A DNA stretch of 16,419 nucleotides from the NCBI GenBank assembly GCA_003022685.1, contig PXSV01000197.1, positions 1 to 16,419 on the forward strand, read 5' to 3'. Within the stretch, counting starts at the first letter, position 1. Each line of letters starts with the position of its first letter. Positions 1 to 8,146 of the stretch are shown one piece after another. The notes below the pieces were generated by a model. It made no database searches. It was not told the origin of the DNA and was given only the letters and a program-made list of their open reading frames with translations. Source of the DNA: Halobacteriales archaeon SW_9_67_24. Lineage in GTDB: Archaea > Halobacteriota > Halobacteria > Halobacteriales > Halococcaceae. A program made the translations under genes and the position numbers.

Positions 1-1
1 C

Positions 2-463
2 GATCTCGTCAACGCGGTCGGCACGCAGGGCAGTCGCTACGTCGACGCACAGCTCCGTTTCGACGGGGGGAGCGTGGCCAGCCTGACGGCCAGTCGCGTT
101 ACCCAGCGAAAAGTCAGAGAACTCACCATCACGACCCGGGATGCGTGGATCGTCGTGGATTACATCGATCGGTCGATCGAGATCCATCGTCAGTCCTCAG
201 AGAGGTACGAACCGAGCGACGACACCCGCCACGCGACCTTTCACTCCCGTGCGTGGCGTCGTGGCATCGAGAGCAACGAGGGGATCATCGAGCAGCCGAT
301 GGTCGGCGGCGGCGAGCCGCTGAAAGAGGAGCTCGCGGCGTTCGTCGAGTGTGTCGAGACCGGCGATGAGCCGGCCGTGACCGCCGAAGACGGGCTTCGC
401 GCGCTCGAAGTCGCCCGGACGATCGATCGCCTCACGAGGGACGCCCTGGAGGTCGACGCATGA
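2..463 (+). CDS. Gfo/Idh/MocA-family oxidoreductase, C-terminal part (5' end outside window)
   Basis: The reading frame is open from the window edge and ends at TGA 461-463, giving about 153 residues of the C-terminal half; a GTG at 74 is internal and not the start. The segment shows the beta-sheet dimerisation domain pattern of Gfo/Idh/MocA enzymes: a stretch reading VDYIDRSIEIHR, then the conserved ending GEPLKEELAAFVECVETGD followed by an EDGLRALEVA helix. The N-terminal Rossmann domain and the catalytic EKP-type motif lie upstream and cannot be checked. In this family the enzymes oxidise or reduce sugars or sugar nucleotides with NAD(P). The stop overlaps the ATG of the UDP-sugar dehydrogenase (ATGA, 460-463), so the two are probably translated together, suggesting a role in sugar-nucleotide conversion for surface polysaccharide. 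The substrate is inference. Confidence 0.8.
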   Translation, partial: DLVNAVGTQGSRYVDAQLRFDGGSVASLTASRVTQRKVRELTITTRDAWIVVDYIDRSIEIHRQSSERYEPSDDTRHATFHSRAWRRGIESNEGIIEQPMVGGGEPLKEELAAFVECVETGDEPAVTAEDGLRALEVARTIDRLTRDALEVDA

Positions 464-1842
464 GCCGAACCGCCGAGACCGCGGGACTCTACGGCAGCGA
501 CGCACCAGCCGAGCGTCAGCGCGAGGCGTTTCGATCGGGGGACGTGCCGGTCGCGGTCTACGGGCTCGGGAAGATGGGACTGCCGCTCGCGGCGGCCTAC
601 GCCGAGGTCTGTGGCAACGTCGTCGGCGCGGACGCCGACAGCGAGGTCGTCACGGCGGTCGATGCGGGCGAGTGCCACGTCGCGCGCGAGCCAGGTCTCG
701 ACGATCTCGTGGCGGACCTTGTCGCGCGCGATGCGCTTTCCGCCACCGACAACCGCACGGCGGCCACGGCGGCGTCGGTCCACGTCGTGATCGTCCCCAC
801 CCGGATCGACGCCGGGAACGCGCCCGATCTCTCGATTCTCGATTCAGTGATCGAGGACATTGCAGGGGGACTCGATCCGGGCGATCTCGTTGTCGTCGAG
901 TGTACGGTTCCGCCGAAGACCTGTGCGGAGCGCGTCGTTCCCCGGCTGGAGCGCGAGAGCGGGCTCGAATCCGGGGAGTTCGGGGTGGCCTTCTGTCCCG
1001 AACGCACGTCGAGCGGGCGCGCGCTGGAGGACATCCGCGGGGCGTACCCGAAGGTCGTCGGTGGCGTCGACGACGAGAGCACCCGGGCCGCGACGATACT
1101 GTACGAGGCGATCAACGAAAAGGGCGTACTCGCGGTCTCCGATGCCACGACGGCCGAAGCAGTCAAACTGTTCGAGGGGGTCTACCGCGACGTGAACATC
1201 GCGCTCGCCAACGAGCTCGCCCGGTTCACCGACGAGCTGGGGATCGACGTGCGCGAGGCGATCGCAACCGCGAACACTCAGCCGTTCTGTGACATCCACG
1301 ATCCCGGCCCCGGCGTCGGCGGTCACTGCATTCCCTACTACCCGTACTTCCTGCTCGACGGCCGCGAGGCCGACGGGCCGCTGCTCGAAACCGCGCGCGA
1401 AGTCAACGACGGAATGCCCGCGTTCGTGGTCGAGAAACTCCGCGAGGAGTTCGCCGCCGAGGGAACGGGGCTCGACAGCGCGCGGGTGCTCGTGCTCGGA
1501 TTGACCTATCGCCCCGGCGTCGCCGAAACCGCCGCGACGCCCGCGAAACCGATCGTCGACGGGCTTGCCGATGCCGGGGCGAAGGTGTTGTGTGCTGACC
1601 CGCTGCTTGAGGGGTATGACGAATTCGACGCGACACCGATCGAGGTCGATACGGTCACCGACAACGCGCTGGATGGGGTCGTACTGGTGACGCCACATGA
1701 GGCGTTCGATGGGATCGACTGGACGGCGTTCGAGCGGCGTGGCGACCGCGAGGGGCTCGTGGTGATCGACGGGCGCGACAGCCTCGATCTCGCGGGGACG
1801 CCACACCGGACATATACGATCGGGCGTGGTCGGGATGTATAG
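460..1842 (+). CDS. UDP-sugar (UDP-GlcNAc/UDP-ManNAc-type) 6-dehydrogenase
   Basis: This 460-residue protein is a complete member of the UDP-glucose/GDP-mannose dehydrogenase family, which oxidises C6 of a UDP-sugar to a uronate with two NAD+. The NAD-binding motif GLGKMGLP is at residues 35-42. The central dimerisation helix reads EAVKLFEGVYRDVNIALANE and contains the usual catalytic Lys. The catalytic Cys is C290 in GVGGHCIPYYP. The C-terminal UDP-binding domain starts near residue 345 (VLVLGLTYRPGVAE). The first ~28 residues are a polar extension before the Rossmann strand. The motif set is closest to the WecC/UDP-N-acetyl-D-mannosamine dehydrogenase branch, which fits the UDP-GlcNAc 2-epimerase two genes downstream, but UDP-glucose or UDP-GlcNAc as substrate cannot be excluded. 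It starts inside the preceding gene's stop (ATGA) and overlaps the next gene by 8 bases. Confidence 0.9.
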   Translation: MSRTAETAGLYGSDAPAERQREAFRSGDVPVAVYGLGKMGLPLAAAYAEVCGNVVGADADSEVVTAVDAGECHVAREPGLDDLVADLVARDALSATDNRTAATAASVHVVIVPTRIDAGNAPDLSILDSVIEDIAGGLDPGDLVVVECTVPPKTCAERVVPRLERESGLESGEFGVAFCPERTSSGRALEDIRGAYPKVVGGVDDESTRAATILYEAINEKGVLAVSDATTAEAVKLFEGVYRDVNIALANELARFTDELGIDVREAIATANTQPFCDIHDPGPGVGGHCIPYYPYFLLDGREADGPLLETAREVNDGMPAFVVEKLREEFAAEGTGLDSARVLVLGLTYRPGVAETAATPAKPIVDGLADAGAKVLCADPLLEGYDEFDATPIEVDTVTDNALDGVVLVTPHEAFDGIDWTAFERRGDREGLVVIDGRDSLDLAGTPHRTYTIGRGRDV

Positions 1843-2887
1843 GGGAAAGACGGTTGGCGTGGTGGTGCCGGCGCACAACGAGGAGGCGTTCGTCGGGCGC
1901 GTGATCGAGACGCTGCCCGGGTTCGTCGATCGGGTGTACGTGATCGACGACTGTTCGACCGACGGGACGTGGGCGGAGATCCAGCGCCACGCCGAGCGGG
2001 CGAACGAGGCACGAACCGAGACCGCGACGCTCACCGACGGTGGGGCGTACGTCGATCGGGTCGTCGAACCGATCCGCCACGAGGAAAACCGGGGTCGCGG
2101 CGGCGCGGTCAAGACCGGCTACCAGCGCGCGCTCGAAGAACGGATGGACGTGACCGCGGTGATGGACGCCGACGGCCAGATGAACCCCGACATGCTGGGT
2201 CGGATCATCGACCCGATCGTCGCGGGCGAGGCCGACTACGCGAAGGGGACACGACTGCTCCATCGCGACCGTCGAGAGATGTCTGGCTGGCGGTTTTTCG
2301 GCAACTCCCTTCTGACCTACCTCACCAAGATATCGAGCGGCTATTGGAAGATGAGCGACCCCCAGAACGGCTACACCGCGATCTCGCGCGAAGCCCTCCA
2401 GCGGATCGATATCGACGGACTTTACGACGACTACGGGTTCCTGAACGACGTGCTCACGACGCTCAACGTCCACCGACTGCGGGTCGCCGACGTCGCCCAT
2501 CCGGCGGTGTACGGCGACGAGCAGAGCGGAATCCGGTACTCCTCGTTCGTGCCGAAGCTCTCCGCGCTGCTCGCGCGCAACTTCGTCCGCCGACTCTCGA
2601 TGCGGTACGTGGTGCGGGACTTCCACCCGCTCGTTCTCCTCTATTTCTTCGGCATCGTCGGAACGCTCGCCGGGCTCGCCGGCGGCGTGGTCGCCCTGCT
2701 CGCGTTCGTCGGCCCGAGTTCGGTCTTCCTCCGGGGTTCGATCTCGCTGCTCTTGCTCGTCGTCGGCGGGATCTCGCTCGCCGTGGCGATGACCTACGAT
2801 CTCCAGACCAACGAGGCACTCGGCGTGCGCGAACACGAGGCCGGCGAGCCCGAGGAACCGGCGCGACAGCCGGGGGCCGAGCAGTGA
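1835..2887 (+). CDS. Family-2 glycosyltransferase, DPM1-like, with two C-terminal membrane segments
   Basis: The protein is 350 residues from ATG 1835; a GTG at 1826 in frame would add three residues. It opens with the GT-A nucleotide-binding strand GVVVPAHNEE (residues 8-17), then VIDDCSTDGTW, and has the metal-binding DAD at 111-113 in VMDADGQMNP and the ENRGRGGAVKTG loop before it. The domain order matches dolichol-phosphate mannose/glucose synthase-like enzymes, which load a sugar from a nucleotide onto a polyprenyl phosphate. Two hydrophobic segments at roughly residues 266-290 and 300-320 should place it in the membrane with the catalytic domain in the cytoplasm. It overlaps the dehydrogenase stop by 8 bases and its own TGA (2885-2887) overlaps the GTG of the epimerase gene, so it is inside a translationally coupled operon. 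Donor and acceptor are not known from sequence. Confidence 0.88.
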   Translation: MYRGKTVGVVVPAHNEEAFVGRVIETLPGFVDRVYVIDDCSTDGTWAEIQRHAERANEARTETATLTDGGAYVDRVVEPIRHEENRGRGGAVKTGYQRALEERMDVTAVMDADGQMNPDMLGRIIDPIVAGEADYAKGTRLLHRDRREMSGWRFFGNSLLTYLTKISSGYWKMSDPQNGYTAISREALQRIDIDGLYDDYGFLNDVLTTLNVHRLRVADVAHPAVYGDEQSGIRYSSFVPKLSALLARNFVRRLSMRYVVRDFHPLVLLYFFGIVGTLAGLAGGVVALLAFVGPSSVFLRGSISLLLLVVGGISLAVAMTYDLQTNEALGVREHEAGEPEEPARQPGAEQ

Positions 2888-3925
2888 GGGTCGTCTCGGT
2901 CGTCGGCGCGCGCCCGCAGTTCGTGAAGGCGTTCCCGGTCTCGCGCGCGCTCCGCGAACGCCACGAGGAGATCCTCGTCCACACCGGCCAGCACTACAGC
3001 CGGACCATGTCCGACGTGTTCTTCGAGGAACTGGACATCCCGACCCCGGAGTACGACCTCGGGGTGGGCTCGGATTCGCAGGGCCGACAGACCGGAGCGA
3101 TGGTGAGTCGGTTCGGCGAGGTCGTCGAACGCGAATCGCCCGACGTCATCGTGGTGTACGGCGACACGAACTCGACGCTCGCGAGCGCGATCGTGGCCGC
3201 GAAGACCGACCCTCGCCTCGCCCACGTCGAGGCCGGCCTCCGAAGCTACAACCGGTCGATGCCCGAGGAGATCAACCGGGTGCTCACTGACCACGTCTCC
3301 GATCTCCTGTTCGCGCCGACCCAGCGCGGCGTCGAGAACCTCCGAAAGGAGGGGATCGACGAGGCGATGGTCCACCGGACCGGCGACGTGATGTACGACG
3401 CCATCCAGTGGGCGCGGTGTCGTGCCGCCGAGCGCTCGACGGTGCTCGACGACCTCGGACTCGCCACGGACGAGTACGTGCTTGCGACCATCCACCGCGC
3501 CGGCAACACCGACGATCCCCATAGGTTAGAGAGCATCATGGCGGCGCTGTGTGACGCCGATCGCGAGGTCGTCTTCCCTGTCCATCCGGGGACGAACGAA
3601 CGGCTCGCCGAGTGTGGACTCCGCGAGACGGTCGCCGAGTGCCTCACGTTGATCGATCCCGTCGGGTACGTGGATTTCGTCGCCCTGTGTCACCCTTCGC
3701 GAGGAGACCGAGTGGGTCGAGACCGTCGATGCGGGCTGGAACACCCTCGTCGGCGCGGACGAGGCCGCCATCCGACGCGAACTCGCGCGGCCGGTCTCGC
3801 TCCCCGCAAAGCCCGAACTCTACGGCGACGGCGACGCCGCCGAGCGGATCGTCTCGGTTATCGAGAACGGCGGGAACGACGAGCGAGGCGCGATCCCGAT
3901 GGCGAACGGGGCGACCGATGGCTGA
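2884..3925 (+). pseudogene. wecB: UDP-N-acetylglucosamine 2-epimerase, broken by internal deletion and frameshift
   Basis: From GTG 2884 the frame encodes a clear WecB-type epimerase (UDP-GlcNAc to UDP-ManNAc): GARPQFVKAFPVSRAL, HTGQHYS, the GDT motif in VVYGDTNST, HVEAGLRS, MPEEINRVLTDH, TIHRAGN and FPVHPGTNERL. At about 3682-3687 (GCCCTG) coding jumps to the +1 frame, where the usual C-terminal part continues as VTLREETEWVETVDAGWNTL and ends at TGA 3923-3925. Between the two halves the loop carrying the UDP-binding motif TDSGGVQEEA is missing. In the second epimerase of this window (15424 on) 24 residues lie between the equivalent points, so roughly 74 bases are gone. The downstream half of the ancestral gene would have read CCC TGT, so GCCCTG/CCCTG microhomology could explain the join. 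Without the DSGG loop a repaired frame would still be inactive. If unrepaired, translation runs to a missense stop at 4066-4068. Confidence 0.88.
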
Positions 3926-4719
3926 GTTCGCGCTCTGTCTCACCCACGACGTCGACCGGCCGTACAAAACCTACCAGGCGCTCTACTACGCGCTGGCCGA
4001 GCGCGACCCCGCCCATCTCGCCGCGCTCCGGCCAGGCTACAACCCCTACTGGCAGTTCGAGTCGCTGATGGCGCTCGAAGACGATCTCGGCGTTCGGTCG
4101 GCGTTTTACTTCCTCTCCGAACCACGACGTCGAGACGCCCGAACTCGCGAACATCGTCCGCGCGCTCGACGACGGTGGGTGGGAGGTCGGTCTTCACGGC
4201 TCGTTCGACTCGTTCGACGACCGCGACCGCCTCCGCGACGAAAAGAAAAAAATCGAGCGCGCGCTCGGCCACGAGGTGTTGGGCGGTCGCCAGCACTTCC
4301 TCAATCTCGCGCCCGGGAAGGAAACGTGGCGACACCACCGCGCGATCGGACTCGATTACGACAGCTCCCTTGGATCGAGCACGGAGTACGGCTTCCAGCA
4401 CGGCTACGATCCGTTCCGGCCGTTCGACGACGCGTTCGTAGTGTTTCCGCTTACCGCGATGGAGACCGCGCTCGTCGAGGACGGGGACTTCGAAGCGTCA
4501 TGGGAGGCCTGCGAGGGGTTGCTGAGGGAGGCGGCGGCGAACGACGCGGTGATGACGGTGCTCTGGCATCCCCGTCTCGTGGGCGAGGACTTCCTCGGCT
4601 ACCGCGAACTCTACCGCCGGCTGATCGAGCGCGCGCTCGAAATGGATGGGTGGGTCGGGCCGCCTCGCGACCTGTACGAACGCCTCGACGATCCCGAGAT
4701 GGGCGCTATCGAGGTTTGA
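3918..4719 (+). pseudogene. NodB-type polysaccharide deacetylase, broken by frameshift/deletion
   Basis: The gene starts at ATG 3918 inside the end of the epimerase. The first ~68 residues carry the metal-binding THDVD motif (residues 9-13) and a FYFLSE strand. Near 4120-4126 the coding frame changes from frame 3 to frame 1. After it, a normal continuation is readable: DVETPELANIVRALDDGGWE, then VGLHGSFDSF (second motif), GGRQHFLN (third motif), GSSTEYGFQHGYDPFRPF, VVFPLTAMET and MTVLWHPRL near the end, with TGA at 4717-4719. From recollection of related haloarchaeal proteins, about 25-30 residues normally lie between FYFLSE and the xYDV strand, so sequence is probably missing as well as out of frame. 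Enzymes of this fold remove acetyl groups from N-acetylated sugars in polysaccharides. It is the last gene of the operon and meets the convergent chimera 25 bases later. Confidence 0.82.
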
Positions 4720-4744
4720 GTCGGAGAGTTCTCCACGAAGCGAT

Positions 4745-5566
4745 CTACGGCCAGAGACCGCGTGCTTCCTGGGCATCGGCGAGCCGGCTGCGTGCGACGA
4801 TATAGGCCGCGTCGCGCCACGTCACGTCGCGCTCGTCGACTTGCGTTCGAACGTCCTTGAGCGCCGCCAGCATCTCGGCTTCGAGCTCCTCGTTGGCTTC
4901 CTCCAGCGACCACGCTCGGCGATTGATGTCCTGGAGCCATTCGAAGTGCGGCACCGTGACGCCACCAGCGTTCGCGAGGATATCCGGGACGACCGGAACG
5001 CCCCACTCCTCGAAGATATCGTCCGGTGCGGACGTGGTCGGGCCGTTCGCTCCCTCGACAACGATGTCGGCCCGAACGTCGCCGGCGTTTGCCTCGGTGA
5101 GGACGTTACCGATCGCCGCCGGGATCAGCACGCCCACGTCGAGTTCGAGGAGCCCGGCGTTCGGGAGGACGTCGTCGACGCCGGCGGTGACCGCCTCGGG
5201 TTGCTCCCCGTGGGTGGGGATCGCGTGGATGTCGAGACCGTCGGGGTCGAAGATCGCGCCGTTCACGTCGTTCACGGCGACGGCTTCCGAACCCGACGCC
5301 GTGCAGAGCACCACGGGCAGGGTCGGCGATCCCTCGCGGATCGTCCGCAGGAGTTCGAGTCCCGTCCGCCCGTCGAGGGCGTACTCGCTGACGACACACT
5401 CTACGGGGCGGTCGTCGAGCACGGAGAGCGCGGCGTCCGCGGTCGTGACCGTCTCAACCGTCGCCCCGACACGGGTTTCGAGCGCGTCCGCGAGGGGCGT
5501 GGTCCACTCGGCCGAGCCGACGAGAAGGACGTGCGCCCCGTCCAGCGTGTCCACAGCAATCGCCAT
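4745..5566 (-). CDS. Chimera: degenerate response-regulator receiver domain fused to C-terminal part of glutamate dehydrogenase
   Basis: A continuous 273-residue frame (ATG at 5566; a GTG at 5581 would add five residues). Residues 1 to ~95 look like a receiver domain: HVLLVG, ALSVLDDRPVECVVSEYAL, TGLELLRTIREGSPTLPVVL. The acidic pocket is Gly-Ser instead of Asp-Asp and the phosphoacceptor position holds Glu (SEY), so it should not be phosphorylated normally. From V96-A97 on the sequence is the end of a haloarchaeal Glu/Leu/Phe/Val dehydrogenase: AVNDVNGAIFDPDGLDIHAI, VLIPAAIGNVL, VVEGANGPTT, VPDILANAGGVTV, FEWLQDINRRAW, ending ARGLWP. The substrate domain with the catalytic Lys and the GxGxxG loop of the Rossmann domain are absent, so it cannot act as a dehydrogenase. 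The join is at GTCGCC (5276-5281), a hexamer plausible in both parents, suggesting a deletion between two neighbouring genes. It could be a decaying remnant or an assembly join. Confidence 0.8.
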   Translation of the reverse strand: MAIAVDTLDGAHVLLVGSAEWTTPLADALETRVGATVETVTTADAALSVLDDRPVECVVSEYALDGRTGLELLRTIREGSPTLPVVLCTASGSEAVAVNDVNGAIFDPDGLDIHAIPTHGEQPEAVTAGVDDVLPNAGLLELDVGVLIPAAIGNVLTEANAGDVRADIVVEGANGPTTSAPDDIFEEWGVPVVPDILANAGGVTVPHFEWLQDINRRAWSLEEANEELEAEMLAALKDVRTQVDERDVTWRDAAYIVARSRLADAQEARGLWP

Positions 5567-5823
5567 GTCGCGCGGGTACACGTTCGACCGAGTTCAACGC
5601 ACTGACGACCGTTTCGATTCTCGGAACGGATTCCCACGACGAACGGACGTCTACGGTCGCGAAATCTCGTTCACGGCCCATGAACGGAAAACGGATCGAC
5701 GGACACTCGATCGGGTCGCGAACGAACGCGGGCCGAACGCCACCCCAACGAAACACTTTCTTCGATCGCCGGAGTGAGACAGGTACCGATGGCAGACAGC
5801 ACACGCTCTCCTCCTCGTTTCGC
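5567..5823. other. Divergent intergenic region with candidate promoter and 12-codon upstream ORF
   Basis: This 257-bp gap separates the minus-strand chimera from the plus-strand transferase. ACGAAACACTTTCTT at 5748-5762 resembles a haloarchaeal BRE/TATA region (GAAA followed by a T-rich box). About 26 bases downstream, at 5789, an ATG opens a 12-residue frame, MADSTRSPPRFA, whose TGA (5825-5827) overlaps the ATG of the transferase as ATGA. Spacing would suit a leaderless transcript beginning at 5789 with reinitiation at 5824. I see no convincing TATA box for the minus-strand gene. The promoter call is weak because the box is not close to the TTTAWA consensus. Confidence 0.3.
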
Positions 5824-6849
5824 ATGAACATCGAACGCCTGGCGCTCGCCGAGTGGGACGACGGGCTCCCGAGCACGGGCTTCGAGCCGTTTCACACCGC
5901 GGCGGCGCTCTCGGTGCTCGACCGCCACGCGGCGGGCGATCTCCTCCCCCTGGGTGGCTACCGTGGCGAACAGCTCGTAGGTATGCTCCCGGTGTTCGTC
6001 CGGAAGGTGGGGCGGGCTCGGATACTCTCGTCGCCGCCACCCGGAATGGCTATCCCTCATCTGGGACCGATCGTGATGCCGACGAGCCCGAAACAGCGCA
6101 AACGCGAGAAGGTCACCCGCGAGTTCACGAACGGCGTGCTCGACGTGCTCGGCGTCGATGCCGCCACCACGCTGTGTCGGTTCCTGTGTCACACCGACTA
6201 CCCCGATCCACGTCCGTATCGGTGGGCCGGACTCTCGGTCGAGTCCTCGTTTACCTACCGACTCCAGGTCGGCGACCGCTCGCCCGACGATATTCTGGGC
6301 TCGTTCAGCCGGAGCCTCCGCCGCGAGATCCGGTCGGGCGAGGATCTCGACGTCGAGATCGAGACGGAAGGTGTCGACGGTGCCGAGAGGGTCTTCGAGG
6401 CGACCCAGGCCCGATACGCCGAGCAGGACGAGGGGTTCAGTCCGTCGTGGCCATACGTCCGGGACGTCGTCGCCGACCTCGACGAGCGGTCGCGGGTATA
6501 CGTCGCGCGCGACCGAGGCGGCGCGTATCTCGGCGGCGTCATCGCGGTGTTCTCGAACGACGCGGCGTACTACTGGCTCGGCGGCGCGCGCACGACCCAC
6601 GAGGGCGTCAGCATCAACAGCTTGCTCCACTGGCGGATCATCCGCGACGTCGCCGAGGACCCGCCGATCGAGTCGGTCACCGAGTACGATCTCGTCGGCG
6701 CGAACACCGAGCGGCTCTGCCGATACAAATCGAAGTTCGGGGCCGACCTCGCCCCGTACTACGTAGTCGAGTCCGGCGGCCCCGCGATGGACGCTGCCAA
6801 GGGAGCGTATCGGGTGGCGAACCAGGCAGCGGATCGGCTCGGCCTGTAA
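5824..6849 (+). CDS. FemAB-like / GNAT-fold acyl- or aminoacyl-transferase
   Basis: Taking ATG 5824 gives 341 residues beginning MNIERLALAEWDD, which is where the conserved fold starts; the frame extends to an ATG at 5680 but that extra stretch is basic, low-quality sequence and probably untranslated. The protein has two GNAT-like halves: an N-terminal one with FEPFHTAAALSVLDRH and PVFVRKVGRARILSSPPPG, and a C-terminal one with FSRSLRREIR, GGVIAVFSNDAAYYWLGGAR, SINSLLHWRIIRD and the terminal RYKSKFGADLAPYYVVE. The RxxKxKFG-type ending and the YYWLGG strand are typical of the FemAB/Acetyltransf_6 family seen in archaeal surface-polysaccharide loci, where they are thought to attach an acyl or amino-acid group to a sugar precursor. 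In bacteria relatives extend peptidoglycan peptides, which haloarchaea lack, so the substrate here is unknown. The gene is intact, cytoplasmic by sequence, and ends at TAA 6847-6849. Confidence 0.8.
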   Translation: MNIERLALAEWDDGLPSTGFEPFHTAAALSVLDRHAAGDLLPLGGYRGEQLVGMLPVFVRKVGRARILSSPPPGMAIPHLGPIVMPTSPKQRKREKVTREFTNGVLDVLGVDAATTLCRFLCHTDYPDPRPYRWAGLSVESSFTYRLQVGDRSPDDILGSFSRSLRREIRSGEDLDVEIETEGVDGAERVFEATQARYAEQDEGFSPSWPYVRDVVADLDERSRVYVARDRGGAYLGGVIAVFSNDAAYYWLGGARTTHEGVSINSLLHWRIIRDVAEDPPIESVTEYDLVGANTERLCRYKSKFGADLAPYYVVESGGPAMDAAKGAYRVANQAADRLGL

Positions 6850-6853
6850 AGCG

Positions 6854-6858
6854 TTTTT
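6854..6858 (+). terminator. Possible T-run terminator after the FemAB-like gene
   Basis: Four bases after the TAA is GCGTTTTTCTG. Archaeal terminators are often just a short run of T, and this lies in the 73-bp gap between two convergent genes. The run is only five T long, so support is modest. Confidence 0.35.
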
Positions 6859-6922
6859 CTGCCGAGGTCGGCGGCGATTCACCCTGCTTCTCACCAGTGA
6901 CCGTCGAACGGATGTATCCGAT

Positions 6923-8146
6923 TCAGGCCGGAACAACGCACTGCTCGGGCTCCGTGCTCGCCGTCGACTCGGCGGCGTAGACGAGCGTGCCGGCAAGGAT
7001 CGCCACGCTGGCGACGAAAAACAGCGACCCGATCGACGACGAGGGATCGGCGAACAGCAGGTAGATCGGGGCCGCTGCCGACGGCCCGAGCGTCACGATC
7101 GCGAGCTGGGAGAGCAGCGGGCCACAGCAACAGCACGCCTGGGGTGCGGCGAGACCGACCGCGCCCGCCGTCGTCGGCGACCCCGCGCCCGTCGCGGTTC
7201 CCCACTGATGGGCGAACACCGCGGCGTTCAGCCCGAGGAGGCCGCCGAGAACGGAGAGCAGGACGACGGTACCGATCGATACCATCCCGGCGAACGGGAT
7301 CGAGGGAGCCCAGACCTCGACCGACGGCCACAGCACCAGTGGTCCGAGGGTGGGAACCGTCGTGACGAACCCCGACGACCACGAGAGACCCACGCCGTCA
7401 TCGGGCACGACCGTGGCCATCCCCGCCGAGAACAGGAAGAACACGATCCCGAGGAGACCGACGGCCATCCCGAACCGTCGGGCCGTCCGATCGGCGTAGA
7501 TCGCCCCGAGGACGCCGCGAGCGTCGCGCCAGAGGACGTACCCGACAGCGACCGGCAGCGCGAGCACGATCGCGTAGCCGAGCGGGTTCGTCGGGGTGTA
7601 GATGCCGACGACCCCCAGTCCTGGGTACGCGACCCAGAGACCGAGGAGAACGCCGAGGCCGGCGTACCGGGGTCGCGTGGGCCACCGGACCTGGCCGACG
7701 AGCACGCTGCCGAGGGCGATCGCCCCGCCGAGCAAGAGCATGAGCGGTTCGTGGAGGCCCCGCGGGATCACCGGCTCCGCAGTGAGCCACTCGTACGGCG
7801 AGAGCTGGACGACCGCGATCCCGCCGAGAACCGCGACGGCGAGTCCCCCAAGGACGCCGTAGAGCGCGTAGCCCGCATATCTCGGACGGAGGACGCGGGG
7901 AAGGTACGCGCTGCCGACCGCGATTGCGACGCCGACGAGGAGCGGCACCAGGGCGTACCACTGCTGGATGTGGACGCCGTTGACGGAGACGTGGCCGCCG
8001 TGCGCCGCCGCGATCGGCAGCGCTCCGACGGCCGCGACGAGCGTGACCGCGAGCGCGAGGAGGCGACGACCGAGACCGCTCGCCACGGCTCCCGCTCGCT
8101 GCGAGCGATCGGTCGGGGTTCGGTCCGGTCCGAAGCGACGCGTCAT
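6923..8146 (-). CDS. Polytopic membrane protein with His-rich N-terminus and CCCC motif; function unknown
   Basis: ATG at 8146 gives 407 residues; an in-frame ATG at 8173 would add nine. A hydrophobic signal-like segment (residues ~28-48, ending in AAA) is followed by HGGHVSVNGVH (H49, H52, H59). Then come about nine further membrane segments. Near the C-terminus the motif APQACCCCGPLLSQL holds four consecutive cysteines (C338-C341) at the start of a membrane segment, and the protein ends with EPEQCVVPA. I do not recognise the family. Exposed His after a signal segment plus a Cys cluster suggest metal handling or redox, and the next gene upstream on the same strand (8506-9123) is a copper-binding halocyanin-like lipoprotein; that is the basis for suggesting copper export, import or delivery, and it is inference only. 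The gap between the genes is about 360 bp, so they need not be one operon. Confidence 0.75.
   Translation of the reverse strand: MTRRFGPDRTPTDRSQRAGAVASGLGRRLLALAVTLVAAVGALPIAAAHGGHVSVNGVHIQQWYALVPLLVGVAIAVGSAYLPRVLRPRYAGYALYGVLGGLAVAVLGGIAVVQLSPYEWLTAEPVIPRGLHEPLMLLLGGAIALGSVLVGQVRWPTRPRYAGLGVLLGLWVAYPGLGVVGIYTPTNPLGYAIVLALPVAVGYVLWRDARGVLGAIYADRTARRFGMAVGLLGIVFFLFSAGMATVVPDDGVGLSWSSGFVTTVPTLGPLVLWPSVEVWAPSIPFAGMVSIGTVVLLSVLGGLLGLNAAVFAHQWGTATGAGSPTTAGAVGLAAPQACCCCGPLLSQLAIVTLGPSAAAPIYLLFADPSSSIGSLFFVASVAILAGTLVYAAESTASTEPEQCVVPA

Noticed and set aside
844..2112. 422-codon minus-strand frame
   Set aside because: Antisense shadow of the dehydrogenase and glycosyltransferase, which have clear catalytic motifs on the plus strand.
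3680..3700. Programmed ribosomal frameshift in the operon epimerase
   Set aside because: A conserved ~24-residue loop is missing at the same point, so frameshifting alone would not restore the enzyme, and no slippery heptamer is present.
1969..4068. 699-codon plus-strand frame covering the glycosyltransferase and epimerase
   Set aside because: Its first ~305 codons are Arg/Pro-rich off-frame sequence of the glycosyltransferase gene; only the part from 2884 to ~3687 is real (epimerase).
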